64,000 bases of DNA from Ruminococcus sp. (GCA_019420505.1 JAHZHC010000027.1:120484-184483), one strand, 5' to 3'. Counted from the stretch's first letter, positions 35,275 through 44,550 are shown. Made by a program: numbers and translations. The notes: generated by a model from the sequence alone, not told the origin.

Positions 35275-36919
35275 CAATAAGTTAAACTTGGAAAATCTGT
35301 CAGGCGGTAAAGATGATTCAAAGAAGCCAGATTTGGCTGATATTTCATTTAAAAAGTCCGATTCTGTTTCCGCAAAAAAGAAAGAGCCGGATTTTTCATC
35401 TGAAAAACCAAAGTCTGAAGCAAAAGATAGCTCAAATGCTTTAAAAGATAAAAAAGATATTAAAAAGCCTTTGGAAGAAAGTATGGCTAATGTGCAGGGA
35501 ACACAAAAAAAATCAGTTCCGGATTTGAATCTAAAGGGAATTAAAGTAGATCTGGCTGATGACAGTTCAGATTTAATATCTAAGCCGACAGAAAAAAAAG
35601 AGGCTGAAAGGGTTATGAATAAACCCGTTCAAAAAGCTGAGAAAAAACAATCGGCACATAAACCGGAAATAAAGAAAGCTGAAAGCTATACGGCGTCTGA
35701 AAAAGACAGCAATAAAAAGCCTGATGTTGAAGACGGACAGAAAACAATGGTCATGAAGGATACTTCAGCTGTTAATAAGACGGACAATAAAGCATACATA
35801 AAATCTGACATCAAAGCAGCTTCTCCTGTGAAAAAAAATAAAAAGAAGAAAAAGAAAAATAATCAGTCAAGCTTTAACAATTCTATTTTCGGAGGATTCT
35901 TCCTTGCATTTGGCATCGTTGTCGCTGCTTTTATTGTAGCTATCGGCGGTATCTCTTTGGGAAAAGAATATTTGGGAATTGACAAGGCTGAAAATGATAT
36001 TACCTTTAATATTCCTCAAGGCTCAACAAGTGCGGATATTGCAGAAATGCTTGAGGAAAATCAAATTATTTCAAACAAACTGCTGTTCAGATTGGCTTTG
36101 AAGATTAATGCTCCCGACACGATTTATCCGGGGGATATCACGTTACAGCCTGCAATGGGTTATTCGGCAATTATTGAACAGCTTGGTACAATGAGAGAAA
36201 CTTATGAAACAACGACAATTCCATTCCCTGAGGGTGTGACGCTTCTTGAAGTTGCCCAGCTGCTTGAAGAAAAGGGAGTTTGCAAGGCTGATGAATTTTT
36301 GTTTGAATTTAACAAAAATCAGGGATATGATTTTGAAAAATTGATTTCAGGCAATGATGATGCTTTCTATCATATGGAAGGATATTTCTTCCCTGATACT
36401 TATGATTTCTATCTCAATGATACGGGTTATAATATCACAAAAATAGTAAGAGAACATTTTTCACAGAAGTTTACTGATAAAATGATCGATAAAATGGAAA
36501 AGAGCAAGCTCACTATGAACGAAGTAATGATTCTTGCTTCAATGGTGCAGTGGGAATCGGGATCAGTTGAGGATATGCCGAAGGTGGCTTCTGTTTTCCT
36601 TAACCGTTTGCATGACCCCGATACTTTCCCGTCATTTCAGTCTGACGCAACTGAAAAATATATTGATAAGGTAATCAAGGCTGAAGCGGACACAAAGGCA
36701 GAGCTTGAGCATTATACCGAGGGATATGATACCTATAATTATAAGGGACTGCCTTCCGGACCTGTTTGCAATCCGGGATTAGACGCTATAAATGCGGTGC
36801 TTAATCCTGAGGATACGGATTATTATTACTTCTGTAATAACCTTAAAACAGGGGAGTCGTTCTTTGCTTCAACACTTGAGGAGCATGAAGTAAATCTTGA
36901 AAAAGCAGGATTAAAGTAA
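35267..36919 (+). CDS. mltG: Endolytic transglycosylase MltG-like, with long charged N-terminus
   Basis: ATG 35267 is preferred: it overlaps the previous TGA and has GGAAAGG upstream; two in-frame ATGs lie at 35246 and 35255. The product is 550 residues. Residues 1-~200 are Lys/Asp/Ser-rich and disordered-looking, then a membrane segment (~207-230), a LysM-like section (NIPQGSTSADIAEMLEE) and the YceG domain with E430 in MVQWESGS, GYFFPDTYDF and GLPSGPVCNPGL. MltG cuts nascent peptidoglycan glycan strands at the outer membrane face. The N-terminal tail would be cytoplasmic and is much longer than in E. coli. Confidence 0.93.
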   Translation: MSDNKLNLENLSGGKDDSKKPDLADISFKKSDSVSAKKKEPDFSSEKPKSEAKDSSNALKDKKDIKKPLEESMANVQGTQKKSVPDLNLKGIKVDLADDSSDLISKPTEKKEAERVMNKPVQKAEKKQSAHKPEIKKAESYTASEKDSNKKPDVEDGQKTMVMKDTSAVNKTDNKAYIKSDIKAASPVKKNKKKKKKNNQSSFNNSIFGGFFLAFGIVVAAFIVAIGGISLGKEYLGIDKAENDITFNIPQGSTSADIAEMLEENQIISNKLLFRLALKINAPDTIYPGDITLQPAMGYSAIIEQLGTMRETYETTTIPFPEGVTLLEVAQLLEEKGVCKADEFLFEFNKNQGYDFEKLISGNDDAFYHMEGYFFPDTYDFYLNDTGYNITKIVREHFSQKFTDKMIDKMEKSKLTMNEVMILASMVQWESGSVEDMPKVASVFLNRLHDPDTFPSFQSDATEKYIDKVIKAEADTKAELEHYTEGYDTYNYKGLPSGPVCNPGLDAINAVLNPEDTDYYYFCNNLKTGESFFASTLEEHEVNLEKAGLK

Positions 36920-36931
36920 TTCGGAGGTAAT

Positions 36932-38155
36932 ATGGATCATAATAATATGCTTGAGATACTGTCTCCCGCAGGAGATATGGAGAGATTGCTTGCTGCGCTG
37001 GATTTCGGCGCAGACGCAGTTTATCTCGGCGGTCAGATGTTCGGTATGAGAGCTGCTTCACCAAATTTTACGCCGGAATCTTTGAAAACAGCTGTTGACG
37101 AGGCTCATCGGCGTGGAAAAAGGGTATATCTGACTTGTAACACTCTTCCGAGAAATGATGAAATAATACATTTCGAGGAATTCGTTAAAGATGCTTTAAA
37201 TGCTGGTGTTGACGCACTTATAGCAAATGATATAGGAGTGTTTTCTCTTATAAAAAAATATGCTCCGGACATGGAGATTCATGTTTCCACTCAGGCAGGT
37301 ATTGTAAATTTTGTTACGGCAAATGAATTTTATAATATGGGTGCAAAAAGAGTGGTTCTTGCAAGAGAATTATCGTTGGAAGAGATTGCTGAAATAAGAG
37401 CAAAAACTCCGGCAGATCTTGAAATTGAAGCTTTTGTTCATGGTGCAATGTGCGTTAGTTTTTCGGGAAGATGTTTGCTTTCACAATATCTCGTCAACCG
37501 TGACGCTAACAGAGGTGAATGCGCTCAACCCTGCCGCTGGGGTTATCATCTGATGGAAGAAAAACGTGAAAACGAGTTTTATCCGATTTTTGAAGACGAA
37601 AAAGGAAGCTATATTCTTAATGCTAAGGATATGTGCATGATCGATCACATTGACAAGCTTGTGCAGGCAGGTGTGAACAGCTTTAAGATCGAGGGCCGTG
37701 CAAAGTCGGCTTATTATGTATCTGTAGTAACAAACGCATACCGCAAGGCTATGGATATATATAAGGATAATCCAAAGGACTTTAAACTGCCTCAATGGAT
37801 TCATGACGAAGTATTCAAGGTCAGTCACAGGGCTTATTGCACGGGATTTTTCTTTGGTCACCCTAAGGATTGTCAATATTATGAAAACAGCGGTTATATA
37901 AGGAATTATGATGTTGTTGCTGTAGTGGATAAATGTGAAAACGGCATTTTATATGCACAGCAAAGAAATAAATTTGACAGGGGTGCAGAATTGGAGATTC
38001 TTTCTCCAAATGGTAAGCCTGTCAAGTATAAGGCAGAGCATATTTTCAATGAATACGGTGAAGAGATTGAAACGGCTAATCATGCTATGATGAAGATTTC
38101 AATGCCATGTGAGAAATCATTTTCCAACAATTCCATTATAAGAATGGAAAGATGA
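36932..38155 (+). CDS. Peptidase U32-family protein
   Basis: The 407-residue protein starts after TCGGAGGTAAT. It has the U32 hallmarks: LLAALDFGADAVYLGGQMFGMRA at the start, VHGAMCVSFSGRCLLSQYL, NRGECAQPCRW and the signature VNSFKIEGRAKSAYYVS. Four Cys in these motifs could bind an Fe-S cluster. Family members modify tRNA or rRNA bases by hydroxylation (TrhP/RlhA) rather than acting as proteases. Which role applies cannot be seen. Confidence 0.88.
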   Translation: MDHNNMLEILSPAGDMERLLAALDFGADAVYLGGQMFGMRAASPNFTPESLKTAVDEAHRRGKRVYLTCNTLPRNDEIIHFEEFVKDALNAGVDALIANDIGVFSLIKKYAPDMEIHVSTQAGIVNFVTANEFYNMGAKRVVLARELSLEEIAEIRAKTPADLEIEAFVHGAMCVSFSGRCLLSQYLVNRDANRGECAQPCRWGYHLMEEKRENEFYPIFEDEKGSYILNAKDMCMIDHIDKLVQAGVNSFKIEGRAKSAYYVSVVTNAYRKAMDIYKDNPKDFKLPQWIHDEVFKVSHRAYCTGFFFGHPKDCQYYENSGYIRNYDVVAVVDKCENGILYAQQRNKFDRGAELEILSPNGKPVKYKAEHIFNEYGEEIETANHAMMKISMPCEKSFSNNSIIRMER

Positions 38156-38188
38156 TTTGTTATCACAATTAATGAATATTATACACAC

Positions 38189-38235
38189 ATACTTTACACA
38201 AAATCCTTGACAAAAGCAGTTGTGTAAAGTATAAT
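38189..38235 (+). promoter_or_regulatory. Sigma-A promoter with 13-bp inverted-repeat operator
   Basis: TTGACA (38207-38212) and TATAAT (38230-38235) have a 17-bp spacer. The -35 lies between perfect 13-bp inverted arms ATACTTTACACAA (38189-38201) and TTGTGTAAAGTAT (38220-38232); the right arm covers the -10. Such a layout should block polymerase when a dimeric repressor binds. It drives the sugar-phosphate transferase at 38304. Confidence 0.8.
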
Positions 38236-38303
38236 TTATTATGTAAATAAATTTGATAAACAATTGATAATACTTATGATTTGGGGATATTTGGAGTGAG
38301 GAA

Positions 38304-38990
38304 ATGAATCAGGGAAATGTTGCTTTAAGGGAACGAGAAGCTGAGATTATTGTAACAGAAAGAACTTGGGACGGAAGAGAGGTAGAATATAAAGAGAAGA
38401 GGGTATATAGTTTTATTAAGCGAGCCTTTGATATAACAGCGTCTTTGCTGGCTCTTATTTTATTGTCACCGTTGTTTTTGATTGTGATGCTGCTTATCTT
38501 TGTAACCGATCCGGGAAATCCTTTCTTTGTTCAGCAAAGGGCAGGTAAAGACTGCAAAATGTTCAACATATACAAATTCAGAAGCATGCATAAGGATGCT
38601 GAAAAAAGAAAGAAAGATTTGCTTATACATAATGAGGCAGATGGGCCAACCTTTAAGATTGAAAATGATCCTCGTATAACAAAGATAGGATCATTTATCA
38701 GAAAGACTTCAATAGATGAGCTGCCGCAGCTTATTAATATTTTAAAGGGTGAAATGTCGGTCATTGGTCCAAGACCTTTTATTCCGTCAGAACAAGAAAA
38801 GCTTCCTTCTCAGAGGCTTCTGGTGAAACCGGGATTATCATGTTATTGGCAGATTGGCGGCAAAAATTCTTTGCCTGTTGAAGAACAGCTGGAGTTGGAC
38901 TTCAAATATATTGAGGATCGCTCAGTTTTAACAGACTTAAAAATTATTTTTAAAACAGTGGCTATTGTATTTAAGAATGATAATTATTAA
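38304..38990 (+). CDS. Phosphoglycosyl (undecaprenyl-phosphate sugar-phosphate) transferase
   Basis: The 228-residue product is a monotopic phosphoglycosyltransferase (WcaJ/PglC type). A hydrophobic re-entrant helix (ITASLLALILLSPLFLIVML, about 45-66) is followed by NPFFVQQRAGKDCKMFNIYKFRSMH, the KTSIDELPQLINIL signature and MSVIGPRPF. It transfers a sugar-1-phosphate from UDP-sugar to undecaprenyl phosphate, the first step of many surface glycans. Start ATG follows GAGTGAGGAA. It is alone, with no glycosyltransferase cluster adjacent, and is behind a palindromic operator. The sugar is unknown. Confidence 0.9.
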   Translation: MNQGNVALREREAEIIVTERTWDGREVEYKEKRVYSFIKRAFDITASLLALILLSPLFLIVMLLIFVTDPGNPFFVQQRAGKDCKMFNIYKFRSMHKDAEKRKKDLLIHNEADGPTFKIENDPRITKIGSFIRKTSIDELPQLINILKGEMSVIGPRPFIPSEQEKLPSQRLLVKPGLSCYWQIGGKNSLPVEEQLELDFKYIEDRSVLTDLKIIFKTVAIVFKNDNY

Positions 38991-39001
38991 TATTAAAAAA
39001 T

Positions 39002-39036
39002 ACGGGTGAACAAAAATGTTCACCCGTTTATTTTTT
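39002..39036. terminator. Bidirectional terminator between the PGT gene and paaK
   Basis: ACGGGTGAACA (39002-39012) pairs with TGTTCACCCGT (39017-39027) around AAAA, with T-runs on both strands. It ends the plus-strand PGT and the minus-strand paaK. Confidence 0.9.
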
Positions 39037-40351
39037 ATACCAAAGCTTCGCTCTTATTTCTTAAATCAAGAATTCTTTGAGCTTTTCCCTGAAATCTTTG
39101 AAGAGTTTTGTGTCCTACTATTGTTATTTTCGTTTCAATTCCCAATACTGTTTTCATTGCATGATGTATGTCTTTATGAAGCTGATCAAGGAGAGGGAAG
39201 TTGTCCAGAATTTCATTACATTTGTCGGAAAGCTCAACTTTTATTTCAAGATGATCGGCAAAGTTTTCTCTTGTAAGTACCAACTGATAATGCGGTGCGA
39301 TAGTTTCAAATCCCATAAGTACGCTTTCAATTTGTGATGGAAATACATTAACTCCTCGAATTTTGAGCATATCGTCTGATCTGCCTCTTGGTTTAGCCAT
39401 TCTTGCAAAGGTTCTTCCGCATTTACAGGGTTCGTAGTTAATTTGTGTGATATCCTTTGTGCGGTAACGCAGCATGGGTATTCCCTCTTTTGTTAATGTA
39501 GTAATAACCAATTCTCCCTCAGAGCCTTTAGGCAGAACCTCTCCTGTAACCGGATTAATAATCTCAGCATAGAAATGGTCTTCATTAATATGCATTCCGT
39601 CACGTTCAATACATTCACCGGAAACACCCGGTCCCATAAGCTCGCTCATTCCGTAGTTATCAGTTGCAAAGATATTAAGCGTATTTTCAATTTGTGCCCT
39701 CATTTCCGGAGTACAGCCTTCAGAACCAAACAAACCAAGCTTCAGATGAATTTTGTCAAGAACGCCCATTTCTCTTGCAAGCTCACCTATATATTGGGCA
39801 TAGGACGGTGTTGACACCAATGCGTTAGTGCCGAAGTCCTGCATAAGCATAATTTGTTTCTCTGTGTTTCCGCTTGAGGTTGGAATAACTGAAGCGCCGA
39901 TTTTTTCAAGTCCATAGTGAAGGCCTAATGCGCCGGTAAACAGACCGTATCCAAAGGCTATCTGTACAATTGTTTCATCACTTGCGCCCACAGCGGTAAC
40001 GAGTCTTGCGACGCAGTCGCCCCAATAGTCCAGATCTCTGTGAGTGTAACCTACAACGGTAGGTTTTCCTGTAGTTCCGGAAGAAGCATGAATACGTTCA
40101 ATTTTTTTCAACGGAACAGCAAACAGTCCGAAAGGATAAGTATCTCTCAAATCTGCTTTAGTAGTATAAGGTATGTATTGAATATCAGACAATTCTTTGA
40201 TTTTATCTGCGGTTACTCCTGCTTCAGTAAGTCTTTTATTATAAAACGGAACATTATCCATACAGTATTTAACAAGCCATTTCAAGCGTTCGAGCTGAAG
40301 CTTCTCGATATCCGCACGTGGCATGGTTTCGATATCTTTTTGAAAAAACAT
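39035..40351 (-). CDS. paaK: Phenylacetate-CoA ligase-like enzyme
   Basis: The start is ATG at 40351 with AAAGGAG upstream; the longer frame to 40429 lacks a ribosome site and overlaps the promoter. The 438-residue product is an AMP-binding ligase: IHASSGTTGKPTVVGYT (P-loop), ATDNYGMSELMGPGV, RYRTKDITQI and GRSDDMLKIRGVNVFPSQIE. It activates an aromatic acid (phenylacetate, or indole/arylacetate) to the CoA thioester. Gut Clostridia often carry it with iorAB, but here it is alone with its own promoter. Confidence 0.93.
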   Translation of the reverse strand: MFFQKDIETMPRADIEKLQLERLKWLVKYCMDNVPFYNKRLTEAGVTADKIKELSDIQYIPYTTKADLRDTYPFGLFAVPLKKIERIHASSGTTGKPTVVGYTHRDLDYWGDCVARLVTAVGASDETIVQIAFGYGLFTGALGLHYGLEKIGASVIPTSSGNTEKQIMLMQDFGTNALVSTPSYAQYIGELAREMGVLDKIHLKLGLFGSEGCTPEMRAQIENTLNIFATDNYGMSELMGPGVSGECIERDGMHINEDHFYAEIINPVTGEVLPKGSEGELVITTLTKEGIPMLRYRTKDITQINYEPCKCGRTFARMAKPRGRSDDMLKIRGVNVFPSQIESVLMGFETIAPHYQLVLTRENFADHLEIKVELSDKCNEILDNFPLLDQLHKDIHHAMKTVLGIETKITIVGHKTLQRFQGKAQRILDLRNKSEALV

Positions 40352-40390
40352 AATATTCTCCTTTGATTTAAAGTAATAAAGTACCTTATA

Positions 40391-40419
40391 AGTATAACAC
40401 ATTTTTTTATTCTTTTCAA
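40391..40419 (-). promoter_or_regulatory. Sigma-A promoter of paaK
   Basis: On the minus strand TTGAAA (40419-40414) and TATACT (40396-40391) have a 17-bp spacer, about 40 bp ahead of the chosen ATG at 40351. Confidence 0.8.
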
Positions 40420-40579
40420 TAAATTGCATTAAAAAACCTGACCAAATTTACACCTCATAATTTATGCAAATCATAGAATAAAACTATCTTATAAGATTGA
40501 TGCCAAGGTAATTATGCATAAAATCTATAGTAAATCCTTATGTTTATTTGTAATAAATATAGAAAACCAAGAATTCATA

Positions 40580-40608
40580 TTGACTTAATAGGAATTATTG
40601 TGTATTAT
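40580..40608 (+). promoter_or_regulatory. Sigma-A promoter of cysK
   Basis: TTGACT (40580-40585) and TATTAT (40603-40608) have a 17-bp spacer. ATAGGAATT in the spacer (40588-40596) resembles the right half of the CymR cysteine-repressor site of Bacilli, but the left half is not convincing. The rest of 40352-40651 is A/T-rich with no other feature besides the paaK promoter. Confidence 0.6.
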
Positions 40609-40651
40609 AATAACATAAAAAAGCAAACAAAAATCGGAAAGGATGAGAAGT

Positions 40652-41587
40652 ATGTCAAAAGTATATAAAAATGTCTCAGAGCTTGTGGGAAGAACTCCGT
40701 TAGTTGAGGTAGAAAGACTTAGCAAAACGCTGGGTGTCACTGAAGCGAGAATTCTTGCAAAGCTGGAGTATTTTAATCCGGCGGGAAGTGTTAAGGACAG
40801 AGTTGCTAAAGCTATGATTGAGGATGCTGAAGCAAAAGGCATTCTAAAAGAAGGATCGACAATCATAGAACCGACCTCAGGAAATACGGGAATCGGGCTT
40901 GCTGCAATAGGCATTTCCAAGGGCTATAAGGTGATACTTACAATGCCTGAAACTATGAGTATTGAAAGAAGGAATTTACTCAAAGCATATGGTGCACAGA
41001 TAGTTTTAACCGAAGGCTTAAAGGGCATGAAAGGAGCAATCGCAAAGGCTGATGAGCTTAACAGAGAAATAGAGAATTCCGTTATTCTCGGACAATTTGT
41101 TAATGCTGCTAATCCTGCGGCACATACAGCCACAACCGGTCCGGAGATTTGGGAAGATACAGACGGAAAGGTAGATATTTTTGTTGCCGGCGTTGGTACA
41201 GGCGGAACTGTAACAGGAGTCGGAAAGTATCTTAAATCGAAAAATCCTGATATTAAAATAGTTGCGGTTGAACCTGAAACATCTCCCGTACTTTCCAAAG
41301 GCACGGCAGGCCCTCATAAAATTCAGGGAATCGGAGCAGGCTTTGTTCCTGAAGTTCTTGATACGGAAATATATGATGAGATCATACCTGTTTCCAATGA
41401 AAATGCATTTTCAGCAGGAAATGCAGTTGCAAAAAGCGAGGGTATTCTTGTGGGCATATCTTCCGGAGCTGCAATTTATGCAGCAGCTGAACTTGCAAAA
41501 AGACCTGAAAACAAAGGTAAAATTATTGTGGCGCTTTTGCCTGATACAGGTGAACGGTATTTATCAACGGCTTTGTTTACTGAATAA
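40652..41587 (+). CDS. cysK: Cysteine synthase A (O-acetylserine sulfhydrylase)
   Basis: ATG 40652 (MSKVYKNVSELVGRTPL) is preferred to ATG 40643, which abuts the ribosome site GGAAAGG. The 311-residue PLP enzyme has NPAGSVKDRVA (PLP Lys), PTSGNTGIGLAAI, GVGTGGTVTGVG (phosphate loop) and GISSGAA. It joins O-acetylserine and sulfide to give cysteine. It is monocistronic between a promoter and a terminator. No cysE is next to it. Confidence 0.95.
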   Translation: MSKVYKNVSELVGRTPLVEVERLSKTLGVTEARILAKLEYFNPAGSVKDRVAKAMIEDAEAKGILKEGSTIIEPTSGNTGIGLAAIGISKGYKVILTMPETMSIERRNLLKAYGAQIVLTEGLKGMKGAIAKADELNREIENSVILGQFVNAANPAAHTATTGPEIWEDTDGKVDIFVAGVGTGGTVTGVGKYLKSKNPDIKIVAVEPETSPVLSKGTAGPHKIQGIGAGFVPEVLDTEIYDEIIPVSNENAFSAGNAVAKSEGILVGISSGAAIYAAAELAKRPENKGKIIVALLPDTGERYLSTALFTE

Positions 41588-41593
41588 AAAATC

Positions 41594-41626
41594 AAGCGGT
41601 AGAAAATCTACCGCTTTTATTTTTTA
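41594..41626 (+). terminator. Terminator of cysK
   Basis: AAGCGGTAGA (41594-41603) pairs perfectly with TCTACCGCTT (41607-41616) around AAA, followed by a T-run. Confidence 0.92.
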
Positions 41627-41633
41627 CATAACA

Positions 41634-41948
41634 TTATTTAAACGACGAATAGTGAACCACAATATGTCTTTGCTTTCCTGAGAAAAAATCTTTGCCTTTT
41701 ATATCCGCACCGTTATGGCTCATTAATTCTGCACAGATCAATCCGTCAAGAGAAAAATCAACTGTAGGCTTTCCATCGCAAACTATTGTAAGTTTATTAT
41801 TATCGGTGTTTACAGAAATTCCTCCGTTTTTTCCAATGACTTCTTCATCTGCACCAAAACGTTCAACTACGTAACTAAGGCGCTTTCCGTGAAAACAAAG
41901 CAATTCCTTTATGGGAGTTCCTTTCGGTTTTTTCTTGAATAATCCCAT
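41634..41948 (-). CDS. Small hypothetical protein
   Basis: The 104-residue product starts MGLFKKKPKGTPIKELL, with strands such as KLTIVCDGKPTVDFSLDGL and a C-terminal KQRHIVVHYSSF. It has no signal or membrane segment. I do not recognise the family. It follows thrS on the same strand by 44 bases with a CAGGGGAACTGAAA lead, so it may share the T-box transcript. Confidence 0.55.
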   Translation of the reverse strand: MGLFKKKPKGTPIKELLCFHGKRLSYVVERFGADEEVIGKNGGISVNTDNNKLTIVCDGKPTVDFSLDGLICAELMSHNGADIKGKDFFSGKQRHIVVHYSSFK

Positions 41949-41992
41949 TTTCAGTTCCCCTGTCGTTTATAATAATATAATTTTTAATATTT

Positions 41993-43939
41993 TTATTTTG
42001 CCTTAGTTCTTACTTCTTCTGTAAGCTTTGAAATAACATCTTCGTATGGCATTGCAGGGAGCTCGCCTTCTTTTCTTGAACGTACGGTAACAGTGTTTGT
42101 TTCAACTTCCTTATCTCCGATAATAAGCATATAAGGAATTCTTTCAAGACGGGAAGCCTTGATCTTAGGTCCGATATTTTCGTCACGGCTGTCAACTGTA
42201 ACTCTCATTCCGTATGAAGCAAGTTCATCGGCAAGCTTTTGTGCATATTCAACATGATCAGGTTTGATCGGAAGGATTCTTGCCTGTTCAGGAGCAAGCC
42301 ATAAAGGAAGAACTCCGTTGAATCTTTCCAGCATATAAGCCAAGGTTCTTTCATAACAACCAAGAGAAGTTCTGTGAATAATATACGGCAATTTTTTTTG
42401 ACCGTCCTTGTCAATATAGTACATTCCAAAACGTTCAGCTAAAAGCATATCTATCTGGATTGTAACAATAGTATCTTCTTTTCCATATACGTTTTTATAT
42501 TGAATATCAAGTTTAGGACCATAGAATGCGGCCTCATCAATTCCAATCTCATAATCAAGTCCAATATGGTCAAGAATATTTTTCATAATAGTTTGAGCTT
42601 CATTCCACTGTTCTGCTGTACCTTCATATTTATTATTTGGATTAGCAGGATCCCACTGTGAAAATCTGAATGTGCAATTCTCTAAAAGTCCAACTGTGTC
42701 AAGCATATATTTTGCAAGCTCTAAACAGCCTTTGAATTCCTCTTCCAACTGGTCGGGACGAAGAACATAGTGTCCCTCAGAAATTGTAAACTGGCGCACA
42801 CGTATAAGACCATGCATTTCACCACTGTCCTCATTTCTGAAAAGGGTTGAGGTTTCAACCAGTCTCATAGGCAAATCACGATAAGAACGCTGTCTGTTAA
42901 GAAATACCTGATATTGGAACGGGCAAGTCATAGGACGTAAAGCAAAGCATTCTTTTTCTTCATCATATGGATCTCCCATAATAAACATTCCATCAAGGTA
43001 ATGATCCCAGTGAGCAGAAATTTTATAGAGATCCCTTTTTGCAAAAAGTGGTGTTTTAGTAAGCAAACAGCCTTTTGCCTGTTCAGTATCTTCGACCCAT
43101 CTTTGCAGAAGCTGAATAACTCTTGCACCCTTAGGAAGCAGTATAGGAAGCCCCTGACCAATATAATCAACAGTAGTAAAATATTCAAGCTCACGTCCGA
43201 TTTTGTTGTGGTCACGAAGTTTTGCTTCTTCTAAAGCCTTAAGATGCTCTTCAAGCAATGATGCCTTTGGAAAAGCAACGCCGTAAATACGAGAAAGCTG
43301 TTTTCCGTCCTCAGCCTTGCCCCAGTATGCACCGGTGCATGAAAGAAGTTTTACAGCTTTGATCGGAGCAACACTCATAATATGAGGACCGGCGCAAAGA
43401 TCTACAAAATCACCCTGTTTATAAAATGAAAGCTTTTCACCTTTGTCATCGTGCTTATGAATAAGTTCGATTTTATAATCTTCATTACGTTCTTCCATAA
43501 GTTTAAGCGCTTCGTCGGCTGTAAGTTCAAAGCGTTCAAGTGCATATCCCTCTTTAGCAAGTCTTTTCATTTCTTTTTCTATTTTTTCAAGATCAGCAGG
43601 TGAAAAAGGTTTTGATACTTCAAAATCATAGTAAAATCCGTTTTCGGTAGCAGGACCTCTTGCAAGCTTTGCTTCCGGATACAGATTTTTTACTGCTTGT
43701 GCCATGAGGTGGGACGCAGTATGCCAGAATGTTTCTTTTCCGTATTTGGAATCAAAAGTCAGAACTTCAAAATTACAGTCGTTGTCTACAATAGTGCGTA
43801 AATCACAGATCTCACCGTTGATTTTTACACAGCAAGCCGCTTTATAAAGCCCCATTCCGATACCTTTGATGATTTCTGAAGCCGGCATTGCATTTTCAAT
43901 TTCCCTGACGCTGCCGTCTTTTAATTTAAGATTGATCAT
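41993..43939 (-). CDS. thrS: Threonyl-tRNA synthetase
   Basis: The 648-residue class-II synthetase has an N-terminal TGS domain (MINLKLKDGSVREIEN), the editing domain with HTASHLMAQAVKNLYP and CAGPHI, the catalytic core with RPMTCPFQYQVF, RNEDSGEMHGLIRVRQF (motif 2) and GCYERTLAYMLE (motif 3), and a C-terminal anticodon domain. RPMTCPF and later His residues hold the zinc that selects threonine. The T-box leader upstream controls it. Confidence 0.97.
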   Translation of the reverse strand: MINLKLKDGSVREIENAMPASEIIKGIGMGLYKAACCVKINGEICDLRTIVDNDCNFEVLTFDSKYGKETFWHTASHLMAQAVKNLYPEAKLARGPATENGFYYDFEVSKPFSPADLEKIEKEMKRLAKEGYALERFELTADEALKLMEERNEDYKIELIHKHDDKGEKLSFYKQGDFVDLCAGPHIMSVAPIKAVKLLSCTGAYWGKAEDGKQLSRIYGVAFPKASLLEEHLKALEEAKLRDHNKIGRELEYFTTVDYIGQGLPILLPKGARVIQLLQRWVEDTEQAKGCLLTKTPLFAKRDLYKISAHWDHYLDGMFIMGDPYDEEKECFALRPMTCPFQYQVFLNRQRSYRDLPMRLVETSTLFRNEDSGEMHGLIRVRQFTISEGHYVLRPDQLEEEFKGCLELAKYMLDTVGLLENCTFRFSQWDPANPNNKYEGTAEQWNEAQTIMKNILDHIGLDYEIGIDEAAFYGPKLDIQYKNVYGKEDTIVTIQIDMLLAERFGMYYIDKDGQKKLPYIIHRTSLGCYERTLAYMLERFNGVLPLWLAPEQARILPIKPDHVEYAQKLADELASYGMRVTVDSRDENIGPKIKASRLERIPYMLIIGDKEVETNTVTVRSRKEGELPAMPYEDVISKLTEEVRTKAK

Positions 43940-43956
43940 TTTTATTCCTCCTGTGT

Positions 43957-44286
43957 TTATATAATATTAAAATATCCTGTTTTGAATATTAAAATGTATA
44001 CCCATAAAAATATAACTGCCATTGTCAATAATTTTGAAACAAACGTAAGCTTTTTCTTTAGCTTGGGTTTCAATATGTTTTTAGCACTGTCACTGTAGTT
44101 TTTTCTGCTGTCAAGCTGTTCAAAGAACGTTGAAAACCAATATGAAGCTATCATAAGCAGGACCGTTGTCAATAAACCCTGCTTGTAAGAGATCTGTTCA
44201 TAGAATGATTTGTATGTAAAAAATCCTGATAAAGCGATCAGTATAAGTTCAGCAGTATAACAGAAAGCAATTAAAATCTTTCGCAT
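43957..44286 (-). CDS. Small membrane protein between the T-box and thrS
   Basis: The 109-residue product has three hydrophobic segments (about 5-25 IAFCYTAELILIALSGFF, 38-55 LTTVLLMIASYWF, and 85-105 LLTMAVIFLWVYILIFK) and a basic middle (KPKLKKKLTF). It has a reasonable GGAGG site and is 17 bases upstream of thrS. It sits downstream of the T-box, so its expression should rise when tRNA-Thr is uncharged. I do not recognise a family and cannot tell its function. Confidence 0.65.
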   Translation of the reverse strand: MRKILIAFCYTAELILIALSGFFTYKSFYEQISYKQGLLTTVLLMIASYWFSTFFEQLDSRKNYSDSAKNILKPKLKKKLTFVSKLLTMAVIFLWVYILIFKTGYFNII

Positions 44287-44302
44287 ATAAGCCTCCGTAA
44301 AT

Positions 44303-44544
44303 TAAAAAATCCCGTGAAAAGAAATCAATCTTTTCACAGGACGATAAAAACCGTGGTTCCACCCGCATTTATGCAAAAAAGCACCTCAAACGTCTTATAA
44401 CGGTGACAAACCGGTGCTTATTAGGCACACTCATAAGGCGGTGTCTGAATTTAAAGAATCTGTAATGCTTTCAGCCGATGACATCACTCTCTGAAAAATT
44501 CAATGTTAAATTCAGCTTCCTTATTCAAAGCTTTATATATTTTC
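44303..44544 (-). promoter_or_regulatory. T-box riboswitch (threonine-type) controlling the thrS operon
   Basis: On the minus strand the T-box core GGGTGGAACCACG lies at 44364-44352. It is followed by a terminator CCTGTGAAAAG/CTTTTCACGGG (44340-44311) with T-run 44309-44304. The stem I region contains AGAGAGTGATG, as in T-box leaders. The antiterminator bulge would pair with uncharged tRNA's CCA. Thr codons ACA (near 44463) and ACC (near 44441) are both present in the leader; I cannot decide which is the specifier. The gene order implies tRNA-Thr. Confidence 0.93.
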
Positions 44545-44550
44545 AAAAAA

